From Zhengitettix transpicula (lineage: Eukaryota > Arthropoda > Insecta > Orthoptera > Tetrigidae), in assembly GCA_037074705.1 (NCBI GenBank), contig CM073592.1:83902629-83966628 (forward strand): DNA of 64,000 nt. Reading direction: 5' to 3'. How positions within the stretch are numbered: the first letter of the stretch is position 1; every line of letters starts with the position of its first letter. Made by a program: the position numbers and the translations under genes. The notes beneath the pieces were generated by a model. That model was not told where the DNA came from. It did not search any database and saw nothing but the letters and a program-made list of their open reading frames with translations. Of this stretch, positions 23,395-34,090 are shown piece by piece.

Positions 23395-23461
23395 TGCTTC
23401 ACGTGCAGAAGTGTACTGATAATTATTAAATAAATTATTTGTGGTGCTCTAGCATATGGTG
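23395..23461 (-). repeat. Right 67-bp terminal inverted repeat
   Basis: Mirror of 22451-22517 with one mismatch (g/a in the 'cttct-cacg' block), ending 'tgctctagcatatggtg'. Confidence 0.85.
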
Positions 23462-23636
23462 TATGTACCTACTGTAGTTGTTTTTCCTAGTCCTTGGAAA
23501 TGTGGGACGTTTGAACGGAACACTCTGTATTTGGGAAGGCACCTAGCTAGTGTTCAGATTTCCCTCGGGCTGAAATCGGTATTGAATAAGAAAGATAGCC
23601 AATTAAGACAAAAAGGTAATACAAATTCCACACAAC

Positions 23637-23665
23637 GTTTCTGGGATCCTTGAGCCTTTCGTCAG
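23637..23665 (-). ncRNA. Hammerhead-ribozyme-like core, left arm
   Basis: Minus strand CTGACGA, stem GGCTC/GATCC (one mismatch) with loop AAG, then GAAACG. All conserved core bases of the CUGANGA and GAAA boxes are present. Stem I and stem III have not been demonstrated. Confidence 0.5.
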
Positions 23666-23740
23666 GCGCTAAGAAGATCCTAGAACGACACAACTGCAAC
23701 TGACAAGTACAGTTGTGTCTCTCAAGATGCTTATTAGCAC

Positions 23741-23769
23741 CTGACGAAAGGAACAAGAGTCCCAGAAAC
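23741..23769 (+). ncRNA. Hammerhead-ribozyme-like core, right arm
   Basis: CTGACGA, stem GGAAC/GTCCC (one mismatch) with loop AAGA, then GAAAC followed by GTTGTGTGGTA. The core is intact. A GTA could serve as the cleavage triplet if stem III is very short, as it is in many retroelement hammerheads. Confidence 0.5.
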
Positions 23770-23871
23770 GTTGTGTGGTATTTATTTTACCTTTTTGTCT
23801 GAATTGGTTATCTTTATTATTCATTATTTTCAATCAGACGTAAATATTTTCATTTTGAAATCGGTATTATT

Positions 23872-26117
23872 TGGTCATCCTTTAGAATACAGGAAAGATA
23901 TTCATGTCATCATTTGGCATAATGTTGAAAACAGTAAAGTAAAAATGACCGAAAATAGATTTACACTTATCATTACATCTTTGTTAACAGTCCTGAGGAC
24001 TCCCTGAGTGTTGAATTATCCCAGAAGAGTAGAATCAGACTTTAGAACAGTACATCCCCGGCTCTATTTATTTTTAGATTTACGTCAAGAAGACACTGGA
24101 CAATTTTTTTTTGCCTCTAACTGAAGTACGCATTTTAAAATTCAAAATCATTAGTTCTCTAAGAAGCTCTCTTCAACTACTATTGAAAATCGAAATGACG
24201 TTTGCGTGATAAATTTTCAATTCACAAGCAGATGAAGTCACATATTTAGTCCTGCATCTGTATGGGAGACTCACATGGAAGACATGCTAAAACTGGGCGT
24301 AAAATTGAGCAATATGTGCTTGATCCTGAGATACTCCTTGTGTATAATGTGATCCTAAAATCACCCTGAACTTCCGACATACTATTGCGGGGGACTGCAA
24401 AAAATTGAAATATTACAGGATTTCTAAAATGAAACCTAACGTGTACTAGTGAACGAACCTCCAAGTACAGTTAAGGATCTGTGTGTGGCAACAATAACTG
24501 AATAAATTAAAATGTGTGCTGAGTGTTACACACATGCACTAGCAATCAACCTATGTTCAACTATTGTGTATCAGTAGATTGGTCTGTTACCAGGGAAATT
24601 CCCCTGACGCATCGAGGTCACGGTCACGATGTATAAGATTTTTTACTCTAAAATAAAACATTTTAGAAGCAGTTTAACTTTATTTGTGACACTGGGATCA
24701 TCTCTTTCATGACATGTATTTAAACGTAGACCAAAAATGTACTTGTAGACTATCATTTTTTAGAATAATTGTACAAAAAATTATAGAAATAAAAAGTTTT
24801 TGTTGATCAGCCAATATGTTTCCTGATCTATAGACTTGAAGAGACGCCTTAAAGAAGTCGAAGAATTTTTAAGAAGATGTAATCTGTCTATTAAAGTTAT
24901 AAAATATTAAGATAGTTTTGACACGTCGGAATGCCAGTCCGACGGAAGACTGCACAAACTATTGTGGTTACTGCATTTGAACTGGCCAAAAGCTTACTTT
25001 TGGAATACGAGTAGTCCATTTTAGTTTCTCAAGTACTTAATTGCCGTATAAACTAGTTATACTGATATAACCTTAAATATTTGGAACTGACAGGGAACAT
25101 TTTATCTGTTTGAAAGTGGAATAATTGTGATTGTTTTATAGTCAGACCTTCAGCAGTGAAGTAGGTGACACTTAAATATGTACTTGTTACAGACGTCAAA
25201 GGAAAAACAAACTGAAAAAGGAATTGCAGCTGGTGGTCCTCCTGGGATGGACCGTCACACTAAATTTAGCACACGGATTGCAAAATAAGGACGAATGCTC
25301 AGTGTTTTCCTTATTTGTATGGGAGAGTGATATTCCCAGTATAACGAAGTTCATCTCACTTTTCAAGAAATGAATCCATTCGGGAAAAGTAACGTGATAA
25401 ACCTAAAACTAGGACAAAAGATTCACGTTGAGAAAATTTCGTAGATATCCGTATTAAAGTAAACATTTCATGTATATCATTCTCAATTGTGTTTTTATGT
25501 GTTACGACTTTGTATAAAAAATTTATCATTGTGTATTATTTTTTTAAGAATACTTACCTCTTGTGCTAATTTTATGTTTGATCTTCTTTTAGTGTACGAA
25601 ACGAAGGTTTTGGATTTGTAATATTTCCGTAATAGATGAGTAATAATGTAGCCCCCTCCATCTCTCCAGGAAGGTTCCACCTGCGAGAGTTGTGAACAGC
25701 TCCCACAAGCTTCATTGTGCGGATCGTTAAAATCCATTTAGAATATAAATTACAAATACATGCATAACATTAAGAAAATAAAACATACATTTTGGGACGG
25801 TAAAATTAATCCGTAATTACGTTTTTATTTACTGGTGAATTGCGGCGTATAAACAGTAACGGGAGGAACTTTCAAAGAATAAGAGTTATTGTATATGAAT
25901 ATTGTTAAAATAATTAAGTGGAGACTCATAGACTAATGTAACACCGTATATAACAACACGTAGCTCCGTTCTAAGTTGTTTCTTTAGCCTCTCTGATCGA
26001 AGCTCTAATATCAGAAATTGTGATTTCTACCAAGTTTTCTGAGGAAATCTGTACGGCCTGGAAACATTACTCCTACGTATTTCTCGTCAGTAAAAGCAAT
26101 AAGAGGGAATGACGCAT
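23872..26117. other. Spacer with one candidate exon
   Basis: Apart from the minus-strand candidate exon at 25558-25737, no gene or repeat family was recognised here. Confidence 0.4.
25558..25737 (-). CDS. Candidate first coding exon, unknown protein
   Basis: On the minus strand an ATG at 25737 opens 60 codons (MDFNDPHNEACGSCSQLSQ... ending KLAQE) that stop exactly at a perfect donor, GAG|gtaagta, in phase 0. The composition is protein-like (PSWRDGGGYIITHLL, KRRSN). I do not recognise the family and found no convincing downstream exon, so it could be a real 5' exon of a gene running left, or a lucky open frame. Confidence 0.3.
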
Positions 26118-26588
26118 AGACGAGGGATGCTAATAGCCTTTTAGGAGAGACGGACAGGGCTACCTTCGGGGATGGCTACTTCTCTCTCTGCTTTTGAACT
26201 AAGATTCTCACGAACCTGTTTTCACAGATGTATGTTCCGGGGTCGCAGACCTTGGACATACGGTTAGAGTTGTTTTCTGTTCCCATTGGAATAGTCGACC
26301 AGCTGCCTCCTAAACTGGTCGAGGCACGGAAAATGGAATGCTGCGTCTCCACAGCAAACCGCACATGTCTGGGACATGTACCTGCTGCCCGACGTACCTG
26401 ATGCAGGTATTCTAGGGTTTGTCCTACTTCACTTTTAAGCGAATGCCGGCTATAATCCTTAAATTACTGTCCGGGGGCCTTAGTTAACCCTTGTCTACCT
26501 TCCTCTACCCTTCCGCATCCCCCCCTTCAAATCCCTTCGTATGCCACCACGTGAATTACCCTCATGTCTTTTTTTAAAAAAAAGACGA
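26118..26588 (+). mobile_element. Family A retroposon, copy 5
   Basis: Matches family A from near its 5' end ('gggctaccttcggggat') to 'attaccctcatgt', with a T/A-rich tail. It is more diverged than copies 1 and 4. A short possible target duplication, AGACGA, is at 26118-26123 and 26583-26588. Confidence 0.7.
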
Positions 26589-29500
26589 TGGAAGCTATGC
26601 AATCGTTAGCAGATAAATAACTATTGCCTGCAAAAAAAATGCTTTGCAATTGTTCTGGAAATCATTACTTTTTTAGTTAAAGAAATTGTTTATTCTTGCA
26701 GGTCGTGTGACTTTTCTGAAAGATGTCGTTAGGAGTTACGCAAAATTCTCATCAACGTGCGATGTAATAAGGGTGTAGATAGTTTCAGTATTATTTTCCG
26801 TCTTTTTATTTATGATATACTTCTCTATACTATTCTTAAAATTCATTTAAAGCTATTTTGTTGAAGTATTTTATAAAGTGTGATACGCGTGAATTTCATT
26901 TATTGTAATTGCTGTGAGGTGTAAATGTTCAATAACAGTAATAAACATATAATTAATTTGACACAGCGTTTCAGATAAAAGTCTGTTAAAATTAAAATAA
27001 ACAGCACGTTCACTGAGGTTACCAATATTGTCATTCGATCTCTTCTACGATTAACCGATCTTTTAATCTTTTTTGCAACAACGTTGGCTTTGTCTGAGAT
27101 GACTTGCACTGACCCCCCCTCCCCCAAACATACACTTCCCCTTCCTTTGGACCCGGCTATAACCACTCTTGAGAGAGCCTTCGCCTCAGTCAGTTATTTG
27201 TCCTCAGGAGTATCAACTTGGCTTAGCAGGTTAGTGTAAAAAAGGGGAACTGTGAATTTATTTAATGAGTCTAGACCAGTAGCATCTACGACGCAGGTCA
27301 CGTCTAAACAACTGCAATTTGAATAAATATTTAACTTTTGCTCGATCGAATTTGACCATGAGCAGATAAAGATAAAGAGACTCTTTTTTGATTTCATCCG
27401 AACAACTGTAATTATTGTCGTGTATTTCTGACGATAGAAAATTATTTTATTTCTTTGTAATTAATTGGCAGGTGGTTATTCTTGGAGTGTCTGTAGATTT
27501 GTTTCGCAACCGTGGTGAAAGTGGCTCGGACACCTTCACTCCGATGGCTTTGATAAGTTGCAGGTTCCTGTATTGGATACAAAGAGGCCTTTATGGTTAC
27601 AAAATACTTTAAGATAGAATTGAATTCCGAGGAAAGCCGAAAACGATCTCTTGAAATTGTTCACAATTTAAATGCAAAGCTCATAGACATCCCGGGAATC
27701 CATTACTCCACAACTGATTTCTTTGTAAGGACGAGAAGGGAAATCAAATAATTCCCCTTCCTATTTAGTAAGTTTCGTTATTAGATATTTTGATGAAAGG
27801 AATAAGTACCTCATATGACAGTGGATGTTGTATTCGTTAGACCTGAATAAAGGATGGGTAACGTAACGGTCGTAGACGTCCTGATGTTCTCTGGATCTAC
27901 AGACGCCCATGAAACGCGGTTATAAGTCCAACTTGTAAATACTAAATATGAAATATAGAATGTGGAAGAGAAAAAACAAACTTTATAATAGGAGTTTTAC
28001 TCCGGTTAAAAGCTATCTGTCGTATATTGGCGGTTCGTTTAACTAAGTGTATATTCAAATATGCTATTTAAATGTACAACTTTGTAGTTTTTGTGAATAA
28101 GCAGTTAGGTATCATGACTTGTTACGTTTAATTTAAAGTACGCGACATGAATCAATTTTGGATACGTCTTGAAAAAAAAATTTTAGATAATCGATTTTTC
28201 GTTAAATTGATCTGTTTTTCTTAAGAACCTTGCTTGATAATATTTTAACAGTGTGAATTTCTGCTTCGATTTTGAAGACTTTATACTGCCCGCGCTAATG
28301 CAGATAGGTAGCGGATATCTCCGTGCTGATCACATTTCTGTCTGGAATGAGAAATGCGCATGCGCAGTATTCCGTTTCACCCCTCTGCACTATCCGTAAA
28401 ACTGCCTTCTTTCTGTGCCCTCTGCAGCTTAGTACATACAATAATACCAACATGCGTGGATTGTTTCTAAAATTAACTTAATTTAAAATATATGCGGAGT
28501 TAGTATATATGTATGTTTCGAGTTTACAAATTTGTGACACTTGGTGCAATTTTTTTACTATTTGCAAAATTACTGTTAAGTATTATGTAGACGGAATCAT
28601 AAATGTAGCATATTACGGATCGGTTCGAAGTATTGGTAACACTATTGTTGTTGCATTTTACATGGTTGTACTCGTAAAAATTGTTATTGTTTGACCCTTC
28701 GAAGGGTTAAACTTTTCGAGAAACTTAGACAACGGAGAGCTAAGTTGCTTTGCAACTTGGAATTCACGGAACTTCGTTATCCTATTTGGACTTCTGCGGC
28801 ACGTCGGTTTCTAAGACGGGCCAGTATGACTCTAGTCAGAGAGCGAATTCATCACGTTCGACATGAACTTGGTGTCGTAGGTCGCAAACTACTGTCGGAA
28901 CACCTCCTGCTGGCAGGCCGAATGTCTAACACGATTTGGGGTCTTGTGGACAATACCATCACTGCCCAGATACAGAATTTCTCGAAGAAGACTAGTGTTA
29001 GACAAATTAGAAAGATTGTTATTGTTGTTTCGGGTGTTGTAGCACATAACTTAAAACCCACGAAGCACCACTGTGAATTTGAATATTATTTTGTAAATTA
29101 TTGTGAAGACGACGACGTCCAGACTGTAAAAACCAGTCAAATGTAATCATCGGACATGCCATTTGTATGATTTAAGACACCAGAACCCACAATTCAAGAA
29201 AATTTCATATTATTCTAAGTGTTTTGAATTTGTCGAAACGTTTTGTTAACTAACGATCCTCTTATACGTCAGATAAGTTTGGCGACCACTATGCGCAGAC
29301 CTGGTCTTGAGTTCCACGCACAAGTTCACTGTCTGGAATAGACTGACGATCACGTGTGTTATTTGTCTCAAACGACCACACGTCTCAAGCCCAAGTCTCC
29401 GCAGCCCGAAGAAAAGTTTTTCAATATTCAGACCTCGTCTATACAGACAGTCTTGTCTCCATACACGTCGTATTTGTCTGTAGACTTTAGTTGTGTGTGG

Positions 29501-30653
29501 GGTCTTAAATGTAGTTTTTTTAACCAAGAGCCTGAAAAATGATGAATGTCCGATAAAAAGTCACCATGTGCTGACTGACTTGACGAATTCAAAGATAAAT
29601 TATAGTATACATGGAAAATACGGAACGTCTAGATGTTCAGCATATATGAAAACCTTTATTGTATGAGCTAGTTAAGTCACCGTTTTAACAAGATAAATGC
29701 ATTATAATTGTGTCCATATTACGCATAGAAATATTTAAACTATTCATATTTCAAGGATACTGATTCCAATTTTTCATAACACTTTAAACTATTAAAGGAT
29801 TTTAATACGTCATTGGCGCTGTAACCTTTTGTACAGTCACACACAATAATATTAGCCTGAGAAAGTTTTGATGGTTCTCTAACAATCTTTCAGAATTTAT
29901 ATAGGGTAGTTGTTTGTTATTAAAAAAACTCATTAAACCGTAATTAAGGTAGTTTTTGTTAGTGGTTTGGAATATATTTTGTTCAACTGCGTGGTATGTT
30001 TATGAACAGGCTTGCACAATGAGGTTTTTTTTCTTTATATAAAAGATGCTCTTAAAGCGTGTATTATCGAGAATTGTTTGTTGTAATCAGTAATTCAGTT
30101 GAAACGGTTTGAGTTGGATAGAATTAAAATAAGTGTTAAGCTATCACTACTGCCGTATGATTAATCTATAGACCTACTTTTGTTTTCGCCAAGCTTACTA
30201 TTTCGGCATCGAGCTACGCATTTATTTAAATTCTTACATTGACCATGTTTAGAGAATAGGACAACACCTGCGATCTTAGGTGCTGAAATTATTCCTGGCT
30301 TTCCAGTTTAGTAAGTGAAATACGTTTTAAAGATTTGCGATGACCAATTTATGTGAAGGTCGATCTGGAATTCATGTATAATTACAGTATATATTCATTA
30401 ATATGGACAAGAGATATAGAACACTTAAATTAAGAGTTGGTCACCACGCGGATAGTAAAGAACACACAGTCGGCTCAAGGTACGGTTCGGCTCTCTTGAG
30501 GAAGGGAAGTTAGACCCTTGAAAATTTGGCATGCTCCTTCCAACATTTTTAGGGTGTCGTCCACTCTGTATATCTTTTTCCTTTCCAATTAATTAATTAA
30601 TTGAACAATGTCACACTATCCTTAGTTGCTTTATCAATGTGATGTGTTAATTA
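26589..30653. other. Gene-poor region upstream of the reeler gene
   Basis: Contains the unidentified 151-codon frame at 28691-29146 and several shorter frames. A possible exon after 'taattggcag' at 27472 stays open for about 45 codons but matches nothing recognised. The C-rich run 'ccccccctccccc' at 27114-27126 is notable. The 5' untranslated exon and promoter of the reeler gene probably lie in the right part of this region but could not be placed. Confidence 0.4.
28691..29146 (+). CDS. Unidentified 151-aa open reading frame
   Basis: Longest uninterrupted ATG-to-stop frame in the window. The N-terminal third is Arg/Lys-rich (LRRVKLFEKLRQRRAKLL, RRFLRRAS). The middle has a hydrophobic segment (KIVIVVSGVVAH) and the end is acidic (NYCEDDDVQ). 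No domain, zinc-finger pattern or transposase motif is recognised. 'gcgcatgcgc' 330 bp upstream hints at transposon-derived sequence. It may be a fragment of a mobile-element gene or non-coding. Confidence 0.25.
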   Translation: MTLRRVKLFEKLRQRRAKLLCNLEFTELRYPIWTSAARRFLRRASMTLVRERIHHVRHELGVVGRKLLSEHLLLAGRMSNTIWGLVDNTITAQIQNFSKKTSVRQIRKIVIVVSGVVAHNLKPTKHHCEFEYYFVNYCEDDDVQTVKTSQM

Positions 30654-30674
30654 ATGTTTGTTTTTAAACTCAGA

Positions 30675-32792
30675 ATGCGTGTTTTATCGATGGTGGTGCT
30701 GTGTGTGGCGCTGGTAAGCGTGCACGCGTTCTCGACGGGCGCCCCCCAGGAGGCCTGCGGAGACATGGTGCCTCAGCACCACACCGATCCACAGAAGACT
30801 CCATCCCCTTACCTCATCACCGTGGATCGCACGAAGGCCAAAGCTGGCGAAACCGTGAAAATTACAATCAGCCCAAAGTCTGGAGACTTCTTGAAGGGTT
30901 TCTTCGTTCAGGCGCGAGTGGACAACACTCCTGTGGGGCAGTTCATAGAGTCCAAAAATGTGGCGGTCGTTTCTTGTGGCAACGGAAAAAACGTGAGTGG
31001 TAAAATGGCGTGCATTTTCAAACCGACCAAGCGTTTTGTACGCCGTATATGGATGTCTGTTTTTATAATAGTTTCCTGAGAAGGACGTATTTGAGTATTG
31101 CAAGGCCTGTTGATAGATTCCAAAATATCAATTTTTCACCGTGGAGAGGGGTAGAATTTTTTTTAGGTTTTTTTTCATAATTTGGTGGAACACATTGATA
31201 CATGATGAATCCTGTGATGAAATAGTAACGTTATATATGCCTGGAAAATAAACTAGCTTAGCATTTTCAATCTTATTCCAATGTTTGAAATCATCAATCA
31301 TATAACTGGTTTTAAACAAGAGAGCTCTTATCTAATATGCTCAATTGTTTTATGGTTATTCTATGAATTCTTGCATTCCCATAGTACTTAATCTGTGTGT
31401 TTTTCTTTTCCTTGTATCCTGCTGTTCATTCTAACTAACCTCATCTCATCATGATTAAATTCTCTATTTCATATGTGCATTTACAATTCTACCCACCGAT
31501 TTAAAGTATTAAATTTTCTCTTTTGCAGCTTAAAATTGTCCCTATTTCATTTTAATATAATTCTATGCTCTGTATATAATTTTACAGCTAATAAATTTTA
31601 AGTCTCTGCCAATGTTTAATAGTTTTTCAGTAGGACAATTGGTTCAAAATCATTCTGTTTGTAACTTTAATTTGTTTAAATAAAAAAGTATCAAGTATCT
31701 CCTTCAGTAAATATTTTATTAGTGGCATTTATATAATCAACTAGATGAATACCTGGACTTGCCCGAGGAATTGTTTCAAACATATTAATTTGACACTAAT
31801 CTCTTGGCCATTTCAAATATTTTATAACTAATCTCTTCTCACCTCACCACATACATATTGGAACTGATCATGTGATTAACAGGCACCAGGAGTGTCACTG
31901 TTCATCTCAAAAACTCTGAATCCTCAGTGTATTTGGCATTTTATAATTAACTCTTTATATCCCATAATGAAATAACTGGCATACTGAATGTTGGTATTCA
32001 ACTTGGTGACCTCCAAATCAATTGGATTTAAAATTAATCTTGGTCGATTTGCATTAATTTTATCACCTCCATCAATAGGCAAGTATTCCTCCTGAGCTAT
32101 TAGCATTTGAAATTAAATTAATTTTATAATTAATAATAATAATGTGACACTATTAATCTCAAAAACTATTTTACACTCTAATATTAGTCGTAATATTATT
32201 GATAAATGTCACACTCTTCTTACGGGTGTTTTCCTAGATTATAACTAATGTGTGTTCCAAGTATGATTGAAATTGCTCCATGTAAGAGAATGCAGAACAT
32301 ATTCACATACATCCATTTTTATACATAGAATGATGTATTAGTCCTAAAAAAGTACTAGTTTATTTAACATGTTATGATATGAACCAATATAATCAGCCCA
32401 GGTATATTTGATACACTTTCAAGAAATCTGTGTATTCTGCTCAACAATATATATACTTGATAACATATTTCACAAAATGTCAATTTATTCTAATTTAGAT
32501 TTATCAAATTGTTCAGAGTTAATATTGAATTATTTTCAGAATGCTGCTACTCATCGTGACAGCAAAGACAAGCCAAATGTTGAAATTACCTGGAAATCTC
32601 CAAAGAATTTGGCAGAAAGTGTTGTATTTTGGTATGTAATTAATTTGGGCACATTTAAATATTAAACATTTCAGTCCATGTTACAAGCAATATTCTACAC
32701 AAAAACTATTGTTTTATTCCAGGGTTACAACAGTGAAGAATGGGGGAACCTTCTGGGTTGGCCAGAAATCAGAACGTGTTTCCATTAATTGA
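30675..32792 (+). CDS. Reeler-domain secreted defence-type protein (three coding exons)
   Basis: Exons 30675-30992, 32540-32631 and 32723-32792 join in frame to 159 aa. Donors are AAC|gtgagt and TTTTG|gtatgt; acceptors are tattttcag and ttattccag. The start is MRVLSMVVLCVALVSVHAFS, a clear signal peptide. An upstream in-frame ATG at 30654 exists, but 'ttttaaactcag' before 30674 looks like an acceptor, so a 5' untranslated exon is likely. The mature protein has ACGDMVPQHH, the YLITVDRTKAKAGETVKITI strand pair, DFLKGFFVQARV, ITWKSP and VFWVTTVKNGGTFWVG. These are hallmarks of the single-reeler insect proteins named putative defence protein / Hdd11, which are about 160-170 aa, secreted and induced by infection in moths. 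An antimicrobial or immune role is inferred from the family. Intron 2 is only 91 nt. Confidence 0.93.
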
Positions 32793-32816
32793 TAGCAGAC
32801 ATTTTGATTGTAAATG

Positions 32817-32822
32817 AATAAA
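32817..32822 (+). terminator. Polyadenylation signal AATAAA of the reeler gene
   Basis: Canonical AATAAA 24 nt after the reeler stop codon, implying a very short 3' UTR. Confidence 0.7.
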
Positions 32823-33169
32823 TGTTAAGAATGCCAATTGTAATGAAAACATCAAAATCTGTAGCTTAATGACCCAATATGTCAATCATTTAAAATTAGG
32901 ACTGTTCTCTAGTTTGGAGACTAAATTGAAGTAAGATTACTCTCTACTAAATTATTAATTTTCTTACTTGAAGTTGACACCACACAAACCACTACACCAG
33001 TGTAAAAGGTTTTTCATAAAATCAAAACTTCATAGTGATTTTGTATCAATTTCAAATGAAATATTCTTTTATTCTTTAGCATTAAATTGTATTTTAGAAT
33101 CTTGATAAATTTCTCATTCAAAAATATGGATTATATAAAGTACTAATCATAAAACATACTGTGCAAAGT
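32823..33169. other. Spacer downstream of the reeler gene
   Basis: AT-rich. Nothing recognised before the Penelope-like remnant. Confidence 0.4.
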
Positions 33170-34090
33170 TGTCACACAGCAGTTCATCCCCACAATAAAC
33201 TTTTAGTTAAATATCAACTACAATCTGATAAGATGCACATCCATGGGCAACCACGTGATTCCTGCCTATGTCTTCTATTCATGGGAGAACAAGAACAGGA
33301 CTGACTAAATTATTAAAGTTTGAAAGTTGACCTTGGTTCCAGTTCGTAGATATTTTCATATTAGGGGCCAAACTCCCAAGTCCTCAGAAGCCTAAATATC
33401 CCATCAAGTTTAATTGGAACAATTTTGCAACCATGACATACACATTAGCTCTAACCTAATTAACACATCTGCCAAAACCAAACTTAACATACAATGCCTT
33501 CACTTCACCAGTTGTCACCCAGATCACACCAAACACTACCTCCCATATAGTGTAGTGCTTGCGGAAGCTTTAATTTGTTCCACTTGGAACAATTTGGCCA
33601 TCTACACCAACAGAATCCTAGATATCTTTATACATAGATTATACCAAGCTGGCACACAGTTCAGATCCACTATCCTGAAGGAGGAGACTCAGGTTCTCGA
33701 AAATTTGATTCTTATTTCTGCACAGCCCAACTGCCCCAAGTCGACTTCACTGTCTCTTTTCCTATGTAAATGTTGTTTAATTTGACTTTGTCACATTTTC
33801 CTCATATATATATATATATATAATTAGTAAGGATTTGACATTGTCAAAAATAATTGTGATATTGGCATGGAAAGGAAAAAGATATAGCTTTCGGCTTACC
33901 TGAAAGTGAAGTACGGTGTAGCCATTACAGAACCAAAGGTTGTTCTTCAAATTGTCCTGAAGAAGGAGGCTGAGAGCGTCCGAAATTTTGAAGAATAACC
34001 TTCAGTTCCCTGTGGCTACACTGTACTTCACTTTCAGGTAAGCCACAAACTATCTCTTTCCTTTCCATACCAATATCGCAATTATATATA
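33170..34090 (+). mobile_element. Penelope-like element: RT remnant followed by terminal hairpin unit
   Basis: The plus frame at 33414-33785 includes LNIQCLHFTSCHPDHTKHYL. The SCHP.HTK block is characteristic of the C-terminal part of Penelope-type reverse transcriptases. Upstream, 33230-33310 resembles 58990-59070 in another remnant. No full RT frame survives. At 33660-33720 there is a CTGAAGG...GAAA degenerate core. From 33900 to 34045 a large imperfect hairpin ('tgaaagtgaagtacggtgta' against its complement at about 34019-34038) surrounds an intact hammerhead-like core. Confidence 0.7.
33957..33985 (+). ncRNA. Hammerhead-ribozyme-like core in PLE hairpin
   Basis: CTGAAGA at 33957-33963, stem II 33965-33970 with 33976-33981 (GGAGGC/GCGTCC, five of six paired), loop TGAGA, then GAAA at 33982-33985. 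Long inverted arms on both sides of the core would bring the flanks together. Confidence 0.5.

Larger units (their letters stand above)
23600..23870. mobile_element. Penelope-like terminal palindrome (head-to-head hammerhead cores)
   Basis: CCACACAACGTTTCTGGGA at 23628-23646 is perfectly complementary to 23760-23778 (19 bp). An inner 10-bp pair, GACACAACTG/CAGTTGTGTC, lies between them. Each outer arm contains CTGACGA...GAAAC reading outward. The flank 'tctgaattggttatctttat' matches the flanks of other copies at 8.4, 48.2 and 53.4 kb. This is a Penelope-type terminal repeat unit without its coding region. Confidence 0.65.

Noticed and set aside
30654..30674. Upstream in-frame ATG as the start of the reeler protein
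   Set aside because: It would add seven residues in front of a textbook signal peptide, and an acceptor-like cag ends just before the second ATG.
30684..31103. 139-aa minus-strand frame opposite the reeler exon
   Set aside because: Shadow of the GC-richer reeler exon; the plus strand has the signal peptide, conserved domain and splice sites.
33414..33785. A host gene of 123 aa
   Set aside because: It contains the SCHP.HTK block of Penelope-like reverse transcriptases and runs into a terminal repeat unit.
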